From CAZJFH01 sp964545205 (GTDB taxonomy: Bacteria; Pseudomonadota; Alphaproteobacteria; Rhodospirillales; Magnetospirillaceae), in the NCBI GenBank assembly GCA_964545205.1, contig CAZJFH010000015.1:1-64000 (forward strand): 64,000 nucleotides of DNA. The letters run 5' to 3'. The notes under the pieces are model-generated. The model did not search any database. It worked only from the letters and a program-made list of their open reading frames with translations, and had not been told where the DNA came from. Made by a program: the position numbers and the translations under genes. Positions 52,545-59,924 of this stretch are shown here, one piece after another (the stretch's first letter is position 1; each line of letters starts with the position of its first letter).

Positions 52545-52660
52545 CCCGGCGCGAACCGGGGGCGATGATTTTCCACCGTGCCAACGACGGCCGAAATGGT
52601 CATAGTGTCGGCAGGCCTGGGCACCGCGCGCCCAAGGGGACCGCTCCGGATTTCATCGCC

Positions 52661-54472
52661 ATGAGCATCGCGACTTCCGACGACGTCCAACTGACGTTGG
52701 AAGCCTTCGACACGCTGCGGACCGGCTATGCCGTGTTCGACGCCGACGACATTCTGATCTACTGCAACAAGCAGTTCCGCTACACCTACATCTCGCTGCA
52801 GGACGTCCCCGACCTGGTCGGGATGCGCTTCGTCGACCTGTTGCGGCTGAAGCTGGAGAACGGCGAGATCGCCGGCAGGCAGGCGGTCGAGGACCCCGAG
52901 GGCTGGCTGCGCTGGCGGCTGGAACAGCACCGTCTCGGCCGCAACCGCTTCGAGGAACGGCTGACCGACGGCCGCTGGATCGAGATCAAGGAGCGCCGCA
53001 CGCCGTCGGGCGGCACCATCGGGCAGTGGATCGACATCACCGCCGCCAAGCACGCCGAGCTGCGGCTGGAAGACGCCATCGAATGCACCGCGGACGGCTT
53101 CTCGATCTGGGACCAGACCGGGCGGCTGTCGCTGTTCAACAAGCGATTCGCCGCCCGCTTCGGCAGCGACGAGGCGCCGCTGGAGCGCGGCAGCGCCTAT
53201 CCCGAGGTCGTGCGCCGCCTTGCCGAGCGCGGCGCCGTCACCATCGACGAGCCGGTCGAGCAGTGGGTCGAGGACTGCAGCCGCCGGCGCCAGAACACCG
53301 AATCGCAGTTCGTGCTGCCGTTCCACGACGAGACCTTCTATCTGGTCCGCGAGCGCCGCACCCGCGACGGCGGCACGGCGATGGCGCTGACCGACGTCAC
53401 CGAGCTCAAGGACAAGGAGCGCGAGCTGGTCTTCCGCGGCCAGTCGCTGCGCCGGGCGCTGGACGAGATCGACATGGCCAAGCAGGCGCTGGAGGACCAG
53501 GCGGCGCGCCTGGCCGAGATGGCCGAGCAGACCGACGAGGCCCGCGCCGCCGCCGAACGCGCGCACGCCCGCGCCAGCGCCAGCGAGGAGCGGCTGAAGG
53601 CGCTGTTCAGCACCGTCGGCGACGCGCTGGTGGTCGCCGACCCCCGCGGCGTCATCGAGCAGGCGAACGGCGCCGCGGCGGCGATGTTCGGCTATGGCGA
53701 GGACGAACTGACCGGCCGCGGCCTCGAATGCCTGATGCCGGACGACATCGGCCGCGACCATGGCGGCCATGTCGAGGCCTACCGCGAGACCGGCCGGCCG
53801 ACCGTCCTCGGCAAGACCCGCGCGCTGATCGGACGCCGCCGCGACGGCGAGGAATTCCCGCTCGAGATCGTCGTCACCGCCCTGCGCGGCCCCGAGGGGC
53901 CGACGCTGATCGCCTCGATGCGCGACGTCACCGAGCGGCGGCGCTACGAGCGCGAACTGACCCGCCTGGCGATGACCGACCCGCTGACCGGGCTGCCCAA
54001 CCGCCGCGCCTTCGTCGAGGCGCTGCTGCGCGAGCGCGAGCGGGCGCGCCGCTACGGTCACCCCACGGCGGCGCTGCTGTGCGACATCGACCATTTCAAG
54101 CGCATCAACGACGGCCACGGCCACGAGGTCGGCGACCGGGCGCTCGTCGCCTTCGGCGCCGCCGCCCGCGCCTGCCTGCGCGAATCCGACCTGATCGCCC
54201 GCATGGGCGGCGAGGAATTCGCGGTGCTGTTGCCCGAGACCACGGTCGAGGCGGCGCTGGCCTCGGCCGAGCGGCTGCGCGCCGCCATCGCCGCGCTGCG
54301 GCTGCCGGTGGCCGAGGGCGAGCTGCGCTTCACCGTCAGCATCGGCGTCGCCGCCCTCGACCCCGCCTGGGACGACGCCACCGCGGTGCTCAGCGAAGCC
54401 GACAAGGCGCTCTACGAGGCCAAGCGCCTGGGCCGCGACCAGGTGCGGCTGCAGCGGGCCGAGGCGGCCTGA
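52661..54472 (+). CDS. PAS-PAS-PAS-GGDEF diguanylate cyclase
   Basis: 603 residues from ATG 52661 (an ATG at 52565 would add 32 residues of unlikely composition). Two PAS-type domains of the PAS_7-like class (about 8-125, TGYAVFDADDILIYCNKQFR; about 135-245, DGFSIWDQTGRLSLFNKRF), a coiled coil (about 250-305), a third PAS (RLKALFSTVGDALVVADPRG) and a GGDEF domain with GGEEF and a RESD inhibition site. It should make c-di-GMP in response to a cytoplasmic signal; no membrane segment is present. Four bases separate it from the DUF1489 gene. Confidence 0.92.
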   Translation: MSIATSDDVQLTLEAFDTLRTGYAVFDADDILIYCNKQFRYTYISLQDVPDLVGMRFVDLLRLKLENGEIAGRQAVEDPEGWLRWRLEQHRLGRNRFEERLTDGRWIEIKERRTPSGGTIGQWIDITAAKHAELRLEDAIECTADGFSIWDQTGRLSLFNKRFAARFGSDEAPLERGSAYPEVVRRLAERGAVTIDEPVEQWVEDCSRRRQNTESQFVLPFHDETFYLVRERRTRDGGTAMALTDVTELKDKERELVFRGQSLRRALDEIDMAKQALEDQAARLAEMAEQTDEARAAAERAHARASASEERLKALFSTVGDALVVADPRGVIEQANGAAAAMFGYGEDELTGRGLECLMPDDIGRDHGGHVEAYRETGRPTVLGKTRALIGRRRDGEEFPLEIVVTALRGPEGPTLIASMRDVTERRRYERELTRLAMTDPLTGLPNRRAFVEALLRERERARRYGHPTAALLCDIDHFKRINDGHGHEVGDRALVAFGAAARACLRESDLIARMGGEEFAVLLPETTVEAALASAERLRAAIAALRLPVAEGELRFTVSIGVAALDPAWDDATAVLSEADKALYEAKRLGRDQVRLQRAEAA

Positions 54473-54475
54473 GCG

Positions 54476-54889
54476 ATGCCACTGCACCTGATCAAGCTGG
54501 CGGTCGGCGTCGACGACCTCGACGAGATCCGCGCCTTCCAGGCCCGGCGCAAGCGCGACTTCGGCGCCGTCTTCACCCTGACCCGCATGACCCCGAAGCG
54601 CGCCGACGAACTGGTCGACGGCGGCTCGCTGTTCTGGGTCGTCAAGCGCCTGGTCGCCGGTCGCCAGCGCATCCTCGGCGTCGAGGAGGACCGCGACGAC
54701 GAGGGCCGCCGCCGCTGCAGGCTGCTGCTGGATGCCGAACTGGTCCCGGTCGAGCGCCGCCCGCACAAGCCGTTCCAGGGCTGGCGCTATCTCGACCCCG
54801 CCGCCGCCCCGCCCGACCGCCGCGACGACGCCGACGAACCGCCGCCGGAAATGGCCGCCGAACTGCGGCGGCTGGGGCTGATTTACTGA
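54476..54889 (+). CDS. DUF1489 protein
   Basis: 137 residues. The N-terminal HLIKLAVGVDDLDEIRAFQARR and the core FTLTRMTPKRADELVDGGSLFWVVKRLVAGRQRILGVE are diagnostic for DUF1489, a family largely restricted to Alphaproteobacteria and of unknown function. The ending GWRYLDPAAAPPD is also typical. It follows the diguanylate cyclase stop by three bases, so it is likely co-translated. This gene supports the taxonomic guess for the window. Confidence 0.92.
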   Translation: MPLHLIKLAVGVDDLDEIRAFQARRKRDFGAVFTLTRMTPKRADELVDGGSLFWVVKRLVAGRQRILGVEEDRDDEGRRRCRLLLDAELVPVERRPHKPFQGWRYLDPAAAPPDRRDDADEPPPEMAAELRRLGLIY

Positions 54890-54892
54890 TTC

Positions 54893-54969
54893 TTGGAGCG
54901 CGGGTCTCCTGACCCGCAGTGTTTCCCCCGTCCGCCGAAGAACCGCGCGTCTGGAGACGCGCGCTCCAC
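54893..54969. repeat. Interspersed hairpin repeat, copy 2
   Basis: 77 bases very similar to 7257-7336: TTGGAGCGCGGGTCTC, GACCCGCAGTGTTTC, GCCGAAGAACCGCGC and GTCTGGAGACGCGCGCTCC in the same order. It starts three bases after the DUF1489 stop, between convergent genes, as copy 1 does. Confidence 0.8.
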
Positions 54970-54993
54970 TTCCTCCGGGCGCGGGCGCAAATC

Positions 54994-56499
54994 TCACGCC
55001 ACCGCGAACAGGTCCTCGTCGCCGGCGTCCATGGCGTTGGGGTCGCCCGGCGCGGTCCGCCAGCCGAGCGCCGCCAGGGTGATGGTGCGCAGGCCCTGGG
55101 CGTCGGTTTCGACGCCGACGATGCCGCGGCTTTCCAGGTACTCGACCAGGCCGCGGGCGCGGCGCAGCGAGCGGCTGCCGCGCACCCGCGCGATGTCGGC
55201 GTCCGACGGGCACGGCGCGGCTTCCAGCGCGGCGCGGGCGATCAGCAGGAACACGCCCTGGATGTCCTCGGGCAGCGCCGCCGCCGCCGCCTGGGCGGTC
55301 TCCCACTCGGCGCTTTCGGCGACGGCGCCCTCGGCGCCGGCGCGGGCCGAGGCGAGGCGGCGGCGGAAGGCCGACAGGTCGAGCTCGCGGCCGTTGACGC
55401 CACGCGCCCGGCAGCCGACCAGGAAGTCCTGGTACAGCACCGCCACCGAGCGGAAGGCCGATTCGGGATCGGCGCAGATCTCGCGCAGCACCGCGTCGAA
55501 CGCCGCCTTGCGCTCGCCGGCCGGCACGTCCGGCGCCGGCTCGGCGCCGGGGAGCTGCTCGGGCCGCGTGCGTGCGATCTGCAGCAGCACGTCCGAGCTG
55601 GCCGCCGCCGTCGGCCGGCGCACCGGATAGCGCGGCGTCTCGTTCTGGCCCGGCTTGAAGATCAACTCGCGGGCGTCCTCGGGCGGCGTCTCGGGCAGCG
55701 GCAGCAGGCGCGGGCTGCCGGCGCGCGGCGCGGTCTGGACGTCGCCGATGCGCATCGGCAGCGGCCGGCGCGACAGCGCCGGGCCGAGGGCGATGAAATG
55801 GCCGCGTTCGAGGTCGCGGAACGCCTCGGCCTGGCGGCGCTCCATGCCGAGCAGGTCGGCGGCGCGGCTCATGTCGATGTCGAGGAAGGTGCGGCCCATC
55901 AGGAAGTTCGAGGCCTCGGCGGCGACGTTCTTGGCCAGCTTGGCCAGGCGCTGGGTGGCGATGACCCCGGCCAGGCCGCGCTTGCGGCCGCGGCACATCA
56001 GGTTGGTCATGGCGCCGAGCGAGGCCTTGCGCGCCTCGTCGGAGACGTCGCCGGCGGCGGCGGGCGCGAACATCTGCGCCTCGTCGACGACGACCAGAAT
56101 CGGGTACCAGTAGTCGCGGTCGACGTCGAACAACCCGCCGAGGAACGCCGCGGCGTGGCGCATCTGCATCTCGGATTCGAGGTTCTCGAGGTTGAGCACC
56201 ACCGAGACCCGGTGCTGACGCACCCGGGCGCCGACCTGCTGCAGCCCCGATTCGGTGTGCTCGGCGGCGTCGATGACGACGTGGCCGAAGGCCTCGGCCA
56301 GGGTGACGAAATCGCCCTCGGGATCGACGATCGCCTGCTGCACCCACGACGCGCTCTGCTCGATCAGCCGCCGCAGCAGGTGCGACTTGCCCGAGCCGGA
56401 ATTGCCCTGGACCAGAAGGCGCGTCGCCAGCAGCTCCTCGAGATCGAGAGTCGCCGGCGTGCCCGCCTTGGTGACTCCCATGTCGATGGCGACCTTCAT
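54994..56499 (-). CDS. HerA-like/DUF87 ATPase
   Basis: 501 residues from ATG 56499 (GGGAG upstream). RecA-like ATPase of the HerA-FtsK superfamily: Walker A VQGNSGSGKSHLLRRLIEQ (about 30-48), AIVDPEGDFVTLAE, Walker B YPILVVVDEAQMFAP (about 135-149), and the sensor-like CRGRKRGLAGVIATQRLAKL. The C-terminal 250 residues are less conserved and end in a winged-helix-like stretch. HerA partners the NurA nuclease in archaea, but no nurA-like gene is adjacent. DNA translocation or a defence role is possible; the actual function is unknown. Confidence 0.85.
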   Translation of the reverse strand: MKVAIDMGVTKAGTPATLDLEELLATRLLVQGNSGSGKSHLLRRLIEQSASWVQQAIVDPEGDFVTLAEAFGHVVIDAAEHTESGLQQVGARVRQHRVSVVLNLENLESEMQMRHAAAFLGGLFDVDRDYWYPILVVVDEAQMFAPAAAGDVSDEARKASLGAMTNLMCRGRKRGLAGVIATQRLAKLAKNVAAEASNFLMGRTFLDIDMSRAADLLGMERRQAEAFRDLERGHFIALGPALSRRPLPMRIGDVQTAPRAGSPRLLPLPETPPEDARELIFKPGQNETPRYPVRRPTAAASSDVLLQIARTRPEQLPGAEPAPDVPAGERKAAFDAVLREICADPESAFRSVAVLYQDFLVGCRARGVNGRELDLSAFRRRLASARAGAEGAVAESAEWETAQAAAAALPEDIQGVFLLIARAALEAAPCPSDADIARVRGSRSLRRARGLVEYLESRGIVGVETDAQGLRTITLAALGWRTAPGDPNAMDAGDEDLFAVA

Positions 56500-56576
56500 C
56501 CACGTCTCCCGTTGCCCGGCATCCATATACCCCAAACCGGGCGCCGGGGGCGAGGGGCTAACGGTCCATCCGATGC

Positions 56577-56651
56577 CCTGGGAGCGCGGGCGTCCCGCCC
56601 GCCAGACGCCTCAGGCGGCCCGGTGCGGGCGAGGACGCCCGCGCTCCCGGG
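56577..56651. repeat. Interspersed hairpin repeat, variant copy 3
   Basis: 75 bases with the same outer arms as copies 1 and 2 (GGGAGCGCGGGCGTC and GACGCCCGCGCTCCC), but with an inner GCGGGCGTCCCGCCCGC variant and a different centre. It lies between the HerA-like start and the stop of a chemoreceptor gene, all on the minus strand. Confidence 0.7.
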
Positions 56652-56658
56652 GCCGCCC

Positions 56659-57942
56659 TCAGGCCGAGCCGCGGATTCCGGTGATGAACTGGCGCACCTG
56701 CGTTCGCAGGGCGTCGGACTGGCCCGACAGCGCCTCGGCCGAATCGAGCACCGCGTGCGCCGCCGCGCCCGCCGTCCCGGCGGCGCGGGTGACGCTGCCG
56801 ACCGACATCGAGACCTCCTGGGTGTCGGCGGCGGCGTTCTCGGTGTTGCGGGCGATCTCGTTGGTGGCCTCGCCCTGCTGCTCGACGGCGGTGGCGATAT
56901 GCGAGGAAATCTCGGAGATGCGGCCGATGGTCCCGGTGATCGCCTGGATCGCCTGCACGGCGTCGCCGGTGGCGTTCTGGACCGAGACGATCTGCTGGCC
57001 GATCTCGTCGGTGGCGCGCGCGGTCTGGTTGGCGAGGCTCTTGACCTCGTTGGCGACCACGGCGAAGCCCTTGCCGGCCTCGCCGGCGCGGGCGGCCTCG
57101 ATGGTGGCGTTGAGCGCCAGCAGGTTGGTCTGGCTGGCGATGTCGTTGATCAGCCGCACCACTTCGCCGATGCGCTGGGCGGCGTCGGCGAGGCCCTGGA
57201 CGATGTCGTTGGTCTGGCGCGCCTGGTCGACCGCCTGGCCGGCGACCTGCGACGCCTCCGAGACCTGGCGGCTGATCTCGTGGATCGAGGCCGACAGTTC
57301 CTCGGCCGCGGCGGCGACCGTCTGGACGTTGCCGGCGGCGCGGTCGGAAGCCGAGGAGACCGACGAGGCCTCGCTGCTGGCCTCCTCGGCGGCGGCCGAC
57401 ATGGTGCGGGCCGTATCCTGCAACCGGACCGACGCCGCCGAGACCGCCTCGACGACGTCCTTGACGCTGGCCTCGAAGGAATCGGCGATGTCGCGCAACG
57501 CCGCCGCCTTGTCCTCCTCGGCGCGGCAACGCTCGACCTCCTGCTGCTCGTGCAGCTGGATCCGCTCCTCGGCGCTCATCTTGAACACCATCAGCGCCCG
57601 GGCCATGTCGCCGACTTCGTCCTTGCGCAGGAAATACGGCAGCTCGACCGTCAGATCGCCGCTGGCGATGCGGTTGGTGGCGTCGATGGTGCGCCGCAGC
57701 GGCGGCACGGTGCTCAGGATCAGCCAGACCACCACCAGGCTGCCCAGGGCGATGGCGGCGAGGCCGGCGGCCAGCGCCAGGGCGAAGGTGCCGGGGTCGT
57801 GCTCGCGGACCATCGACAGATAGAGCGCGAAGAACACCCAGGCCACCGCCACCGGCGGCACGAAGGACAGCACGATCTTGAGGCCGATCCCCCGCAGAAA
57901 GACCTTCAGCAGGCCCGATACAGTCGTCTTGCTCTCGCTCAC
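56659..57942 (-). CDS. Chemoreceptor with two adjacent membrane helices and no periplasmic sensor
   Basis: 427 residues from GTG 57942 (GGGAG upstream). The two transmembrane helices (about 20-43 and 52-77) are separated by only about ten residues, so there is no external ligand domain. HAMP (about 78-135), a linker coiled coil and the MCP signalling domain with tip NDIASQTNLLALNATIEAARAGEAGKGFAVVANEVKSLANQT follow. There is no CheR-tether pentapeptide. It probably senses an intracellular, membrane or redox state. The bacteriohemerythrin gene lies 124 bases upstream in the same direction, which hints at an oxygen-linked input. Confidence 0.92.
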   Translation of the reverse strand: MSESKTTVSGLLKVFLRGIGLKIVLSFVPPVAVAWVFFALYLSMVREHDPGTFALALAAGLAAIALGSLVVVWLILSTVPPLRRTIDATNRIASGDLTVELPYFLRKDEVGDMARALMVFKMSAEERIQLHEQQEVERCRAEEDKAAALRDIADSFEASVKDVVEAVSAASVRLQDTARTMSAAAEEASSEASSVSSASDRAAGNVQTVAAAAEELSASIHEISRQVSEASQVAGQAVDQARQTNDIVQGLADAAQRIGEVVRLINDIASQTNLLALNATIEAARAGEAGKGFAVVANEVKSLANQTARATDEIGQQIVSVQNATGDAVQAIQAITGTIGRISEISSHIATAVEQQGEATNEIARNTENAAADTQEVSMSVGSVTRAAGTAGAAAHAVLDSAEALSGQSDALRTQVRQFITGIRGSA

Positions 57943-58066
57943 CGCCGCGCTCCCGCCGTTCCGCCAAAGGGCAAAACCTACCAAAATCCGGTAAACGGAT
58001 GGTAAGACGGCGCCGGCGCCGGCACCAGCCCCGCAACCGCGTGAAATCGCCGCACCCGGCGCCCGG

Positions 58067-58501
58067 CTAACGCGGGAAGAACGACGCCGCCTCCGCCTCC
58101 AGCACCGCCCCGCGCGCCGATTCGATGAACTCGGCCAGTTCGCGGTCCTCGTGCTGGATGTGGCCGATGACCCAATCGACGATCAGCGCCTTGGCCGCCA
58201 CCGCCCGGGCACGCACGTCGCCGCCGCCGGCGATGATCGCGTCGACGGCGGCGAGCAGCGCCCCGTGCGCGGCCTGGTGCTCCGGCGCCCTGCCGTAGCC
58301 GTAGCGGCCCATGAACATTTCCTCGGTGTGGAAGTGGAACTCGGCATAGGCGCGCAGTCCGAACAGCACGTCACCCAGGCATTCCGGCGAGGAATTGCCG
58401 GCGACCGCGAGGTCGAGCTGATTGATGATCCCGAACAGGACCGTGTGCTGGCCGTCCAGCTCCTCCACCCCGAGGCGGAAATCCTCTTTCCAAGCGAGCA
58501 T
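58067..58501 (-). CDS. Bacteriohemerythrin
   Basis: 144 residues from ATG 58501; the frame continues upstream but without conserved sequence. It has the full non-heme diiron site: His19, His56, Glu60, His75, His79, His114 and Asp119 in the motifs DGQHTVLF, EFHFHTEEMFM, PEHQAAHGALL and HIQHEDREL. Hemerythrins bind O2 reversibly and can carry, store or sense it. It is the first gene of a pair with the chemoreceptor downstream, suggesting O2 information for taxis; that link is inference. Confidence 0.93.
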   Translation of the reverse strand: MLAWKEDFRLGVEELDGQHTVLFGIINQLDLAVAGNSSPECLGDVLFGLRAYAEFHFHTEEMFMGRYGYGRAPEHQAAHGALLAAVDAIIAGGGDVRARAVAAKALIVDWVIGHIQHEDRELAEFIESARGAVLEAEAASFFPR

Positions 58502-58714
58502 GTCGCCATCCCCCCCAAATCTGCCGGTCATCGCCTTCCCCGGAATTCGGCGACGCACCAGACCTATACCCCCTCGCACGGATAAGAGCGCATGCGCATC
58601 CTGCCCGCCTTGATCCAGGACAAGTTTACGCCCTTCCGAATGGAGAAGCGGAGTCGTCCTTTGCGCGGAGCGGTGCTATACCTTTGGCAGGATCGCCATT
58701 TTGTGCGAGGTGCC

Positions 58715-59878
58715 GTGACCGCCCCCAACCCTCCGACGCCGATCCGCGTGCTTTATGCCGACGACGATTCGATCGAGCGCCGGGTCGCCAGGCGGCAGCT
58801 CGACGCGCAGGGATTCGCCGTCGTCGAGGCCGAGGACGGCGAGCAGGCGCTGCGGCTGGCCGGCGCCGAGCGTTTCGACGTCGTGGTGCTCGACTATCGC
58901 ATGCCGCGCCGCGACGGCCTCGAAGTGCTGCAGGCGATGCGGGCCGGCCCCGGCCCGGTGCCGCCGGTGGTGATGATCTCGGCGATGGGCAATCTGGAAG
59001 TGGCGGTCCGGGCCGTGCGACTGGGCGCCTCGGACTACCTGGTCAAGGACATGTCCGGCGCCTACATCGACCTGCTGCCGACGACCCTGACCCGCGTCGT
59101 CGAGCGCCAGCGCATGATCGAGGAGCGCGAGCGCGCCAACGCCGCCAAGTCGCGCCTTCTCGCCGCCCTCGCCCACGACCTCCACCAGCCGCTGGTCGCC
59201 TTGCGGCTTCAGCTCGAGGACTTCGAGACCCAGGTCGCGACCCCCGCGCACCGGCAGCGCGTCGGCGGCATGCTGGAGCTCGTCAAGACCGGCGAGTCGA
59301 TGCTGCAGCAGATCACCGAACAGGCGGCGCTGGAGACCGGGCGCATCACGCCGCGCGTCGAGCCCGTCGATGTCGCCGCCCTGGTGCGCGAGGTCGACCG
59401 CGAGTTCGCGGGCATCGCCGACGCCAAGGCCCTGACCCTGCGCACCTGGATCGACGGCCGCCGCCCGAGCCTGCGAATCGAGACCGACCCGTCGCTGCTG
59501 ATGCGCATGCTCGGCAACCTGGTGTCGAACGCCATCCGCTACACCGATCGCGGCGGCGTGCTGATCGGCCTGCGCCGCGGCGGCAGCCGCTGGCGGATCG
59601 ACGTCTGGGACACCGGCATCGGCATCCCGGACCAGGAGCTGGACAAGATCTTCGACGAATACTACCGCGGCCAGGGCAACAGCGCGCGCGGCGGTTTCGG
59701 CCTCGGCCTGGCGACGACGCGGCAGATCGCCACCCTGCTGGGCCTGCAGGTGAACGTGCGCTCGCGTCCCGGCAGGGGCTCGCTGTTCTCGATCTCGGGC
59801 CCCTGCTGCCCCACCGGCAAGGCGGCCACCCGGCCAAGCGGACTATTATCCCTGCTGGCGCGGCACCATACCTCTTGA
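58715..59878 (+). CDS. Receiver-histidine kinase hybrid (REC-HisKA-HATPase)
   Basis: 387 residues from GTG 58715. The REC domain comes first (about 8-130; Asp16/17, phospho-acceptor Asp60 in VVLDYRMP, Lys111 in YLVKDM). A linker helix, HisKA with His154 (ALAHDLHQPLVALRL) and HATPase_c with NLVSNAIRYTDRG, DTGIGIPDQ and GFGLGLATTRQ follow. There are no membrane or sensor domains, so the input is phosphorylation of its receiver by another kinase. This REC-first order is seen in phosphorelay modulators. Its partner is not encoded nearby. Confidence 0.92.
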   Translation: MTAPNPPTPIRVLYADDDSIERRVARRQLDAQGFAVVEAEDGEQALRLAGAERFDVVVLDYRMPRRDGLEVLQAMRAGPGPVPPVVMISAMGNLEVAVRAVRLGASDYLVKDMSGAYIDLLPTTLTRVVERQRMIEERERANAAKSRLLAALAHDLHQPLVALRLQLEDFETQVATPAHRQRVGGMLELVKTGESMLQQITEQAALETGRITPRVEPVDVAALVREVDREFAGIADAKALTLRTWIDGRRPSLRIETDPSLLMRMLGNLVSNAIRYTDRGGVLIGLRRGGSRWRIDVWDTGIGIPDQELDKIFDEYYRGQGNSARGGFGLGLATTRQIATLLGLQVNVRSRPGRGSLFSISGPCCPTGKAATRPSGLLSLLARHHTS

Positions 59879-59924
59879 GTAAAGTGATCTCGCCGCCGCA
59901 TCGTGCGGCGGCAGTGGGTGTCGC

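Noticed and set aside
51110..54472. Apparent 1120-codon fusion ahead of the PAS-GGDEF protein
   Set aside because: The upstream half is an out-of-frame reading of the 563-residue gene (Arg/Pro/Gly-rich). The true coding sequence starts after 52544.
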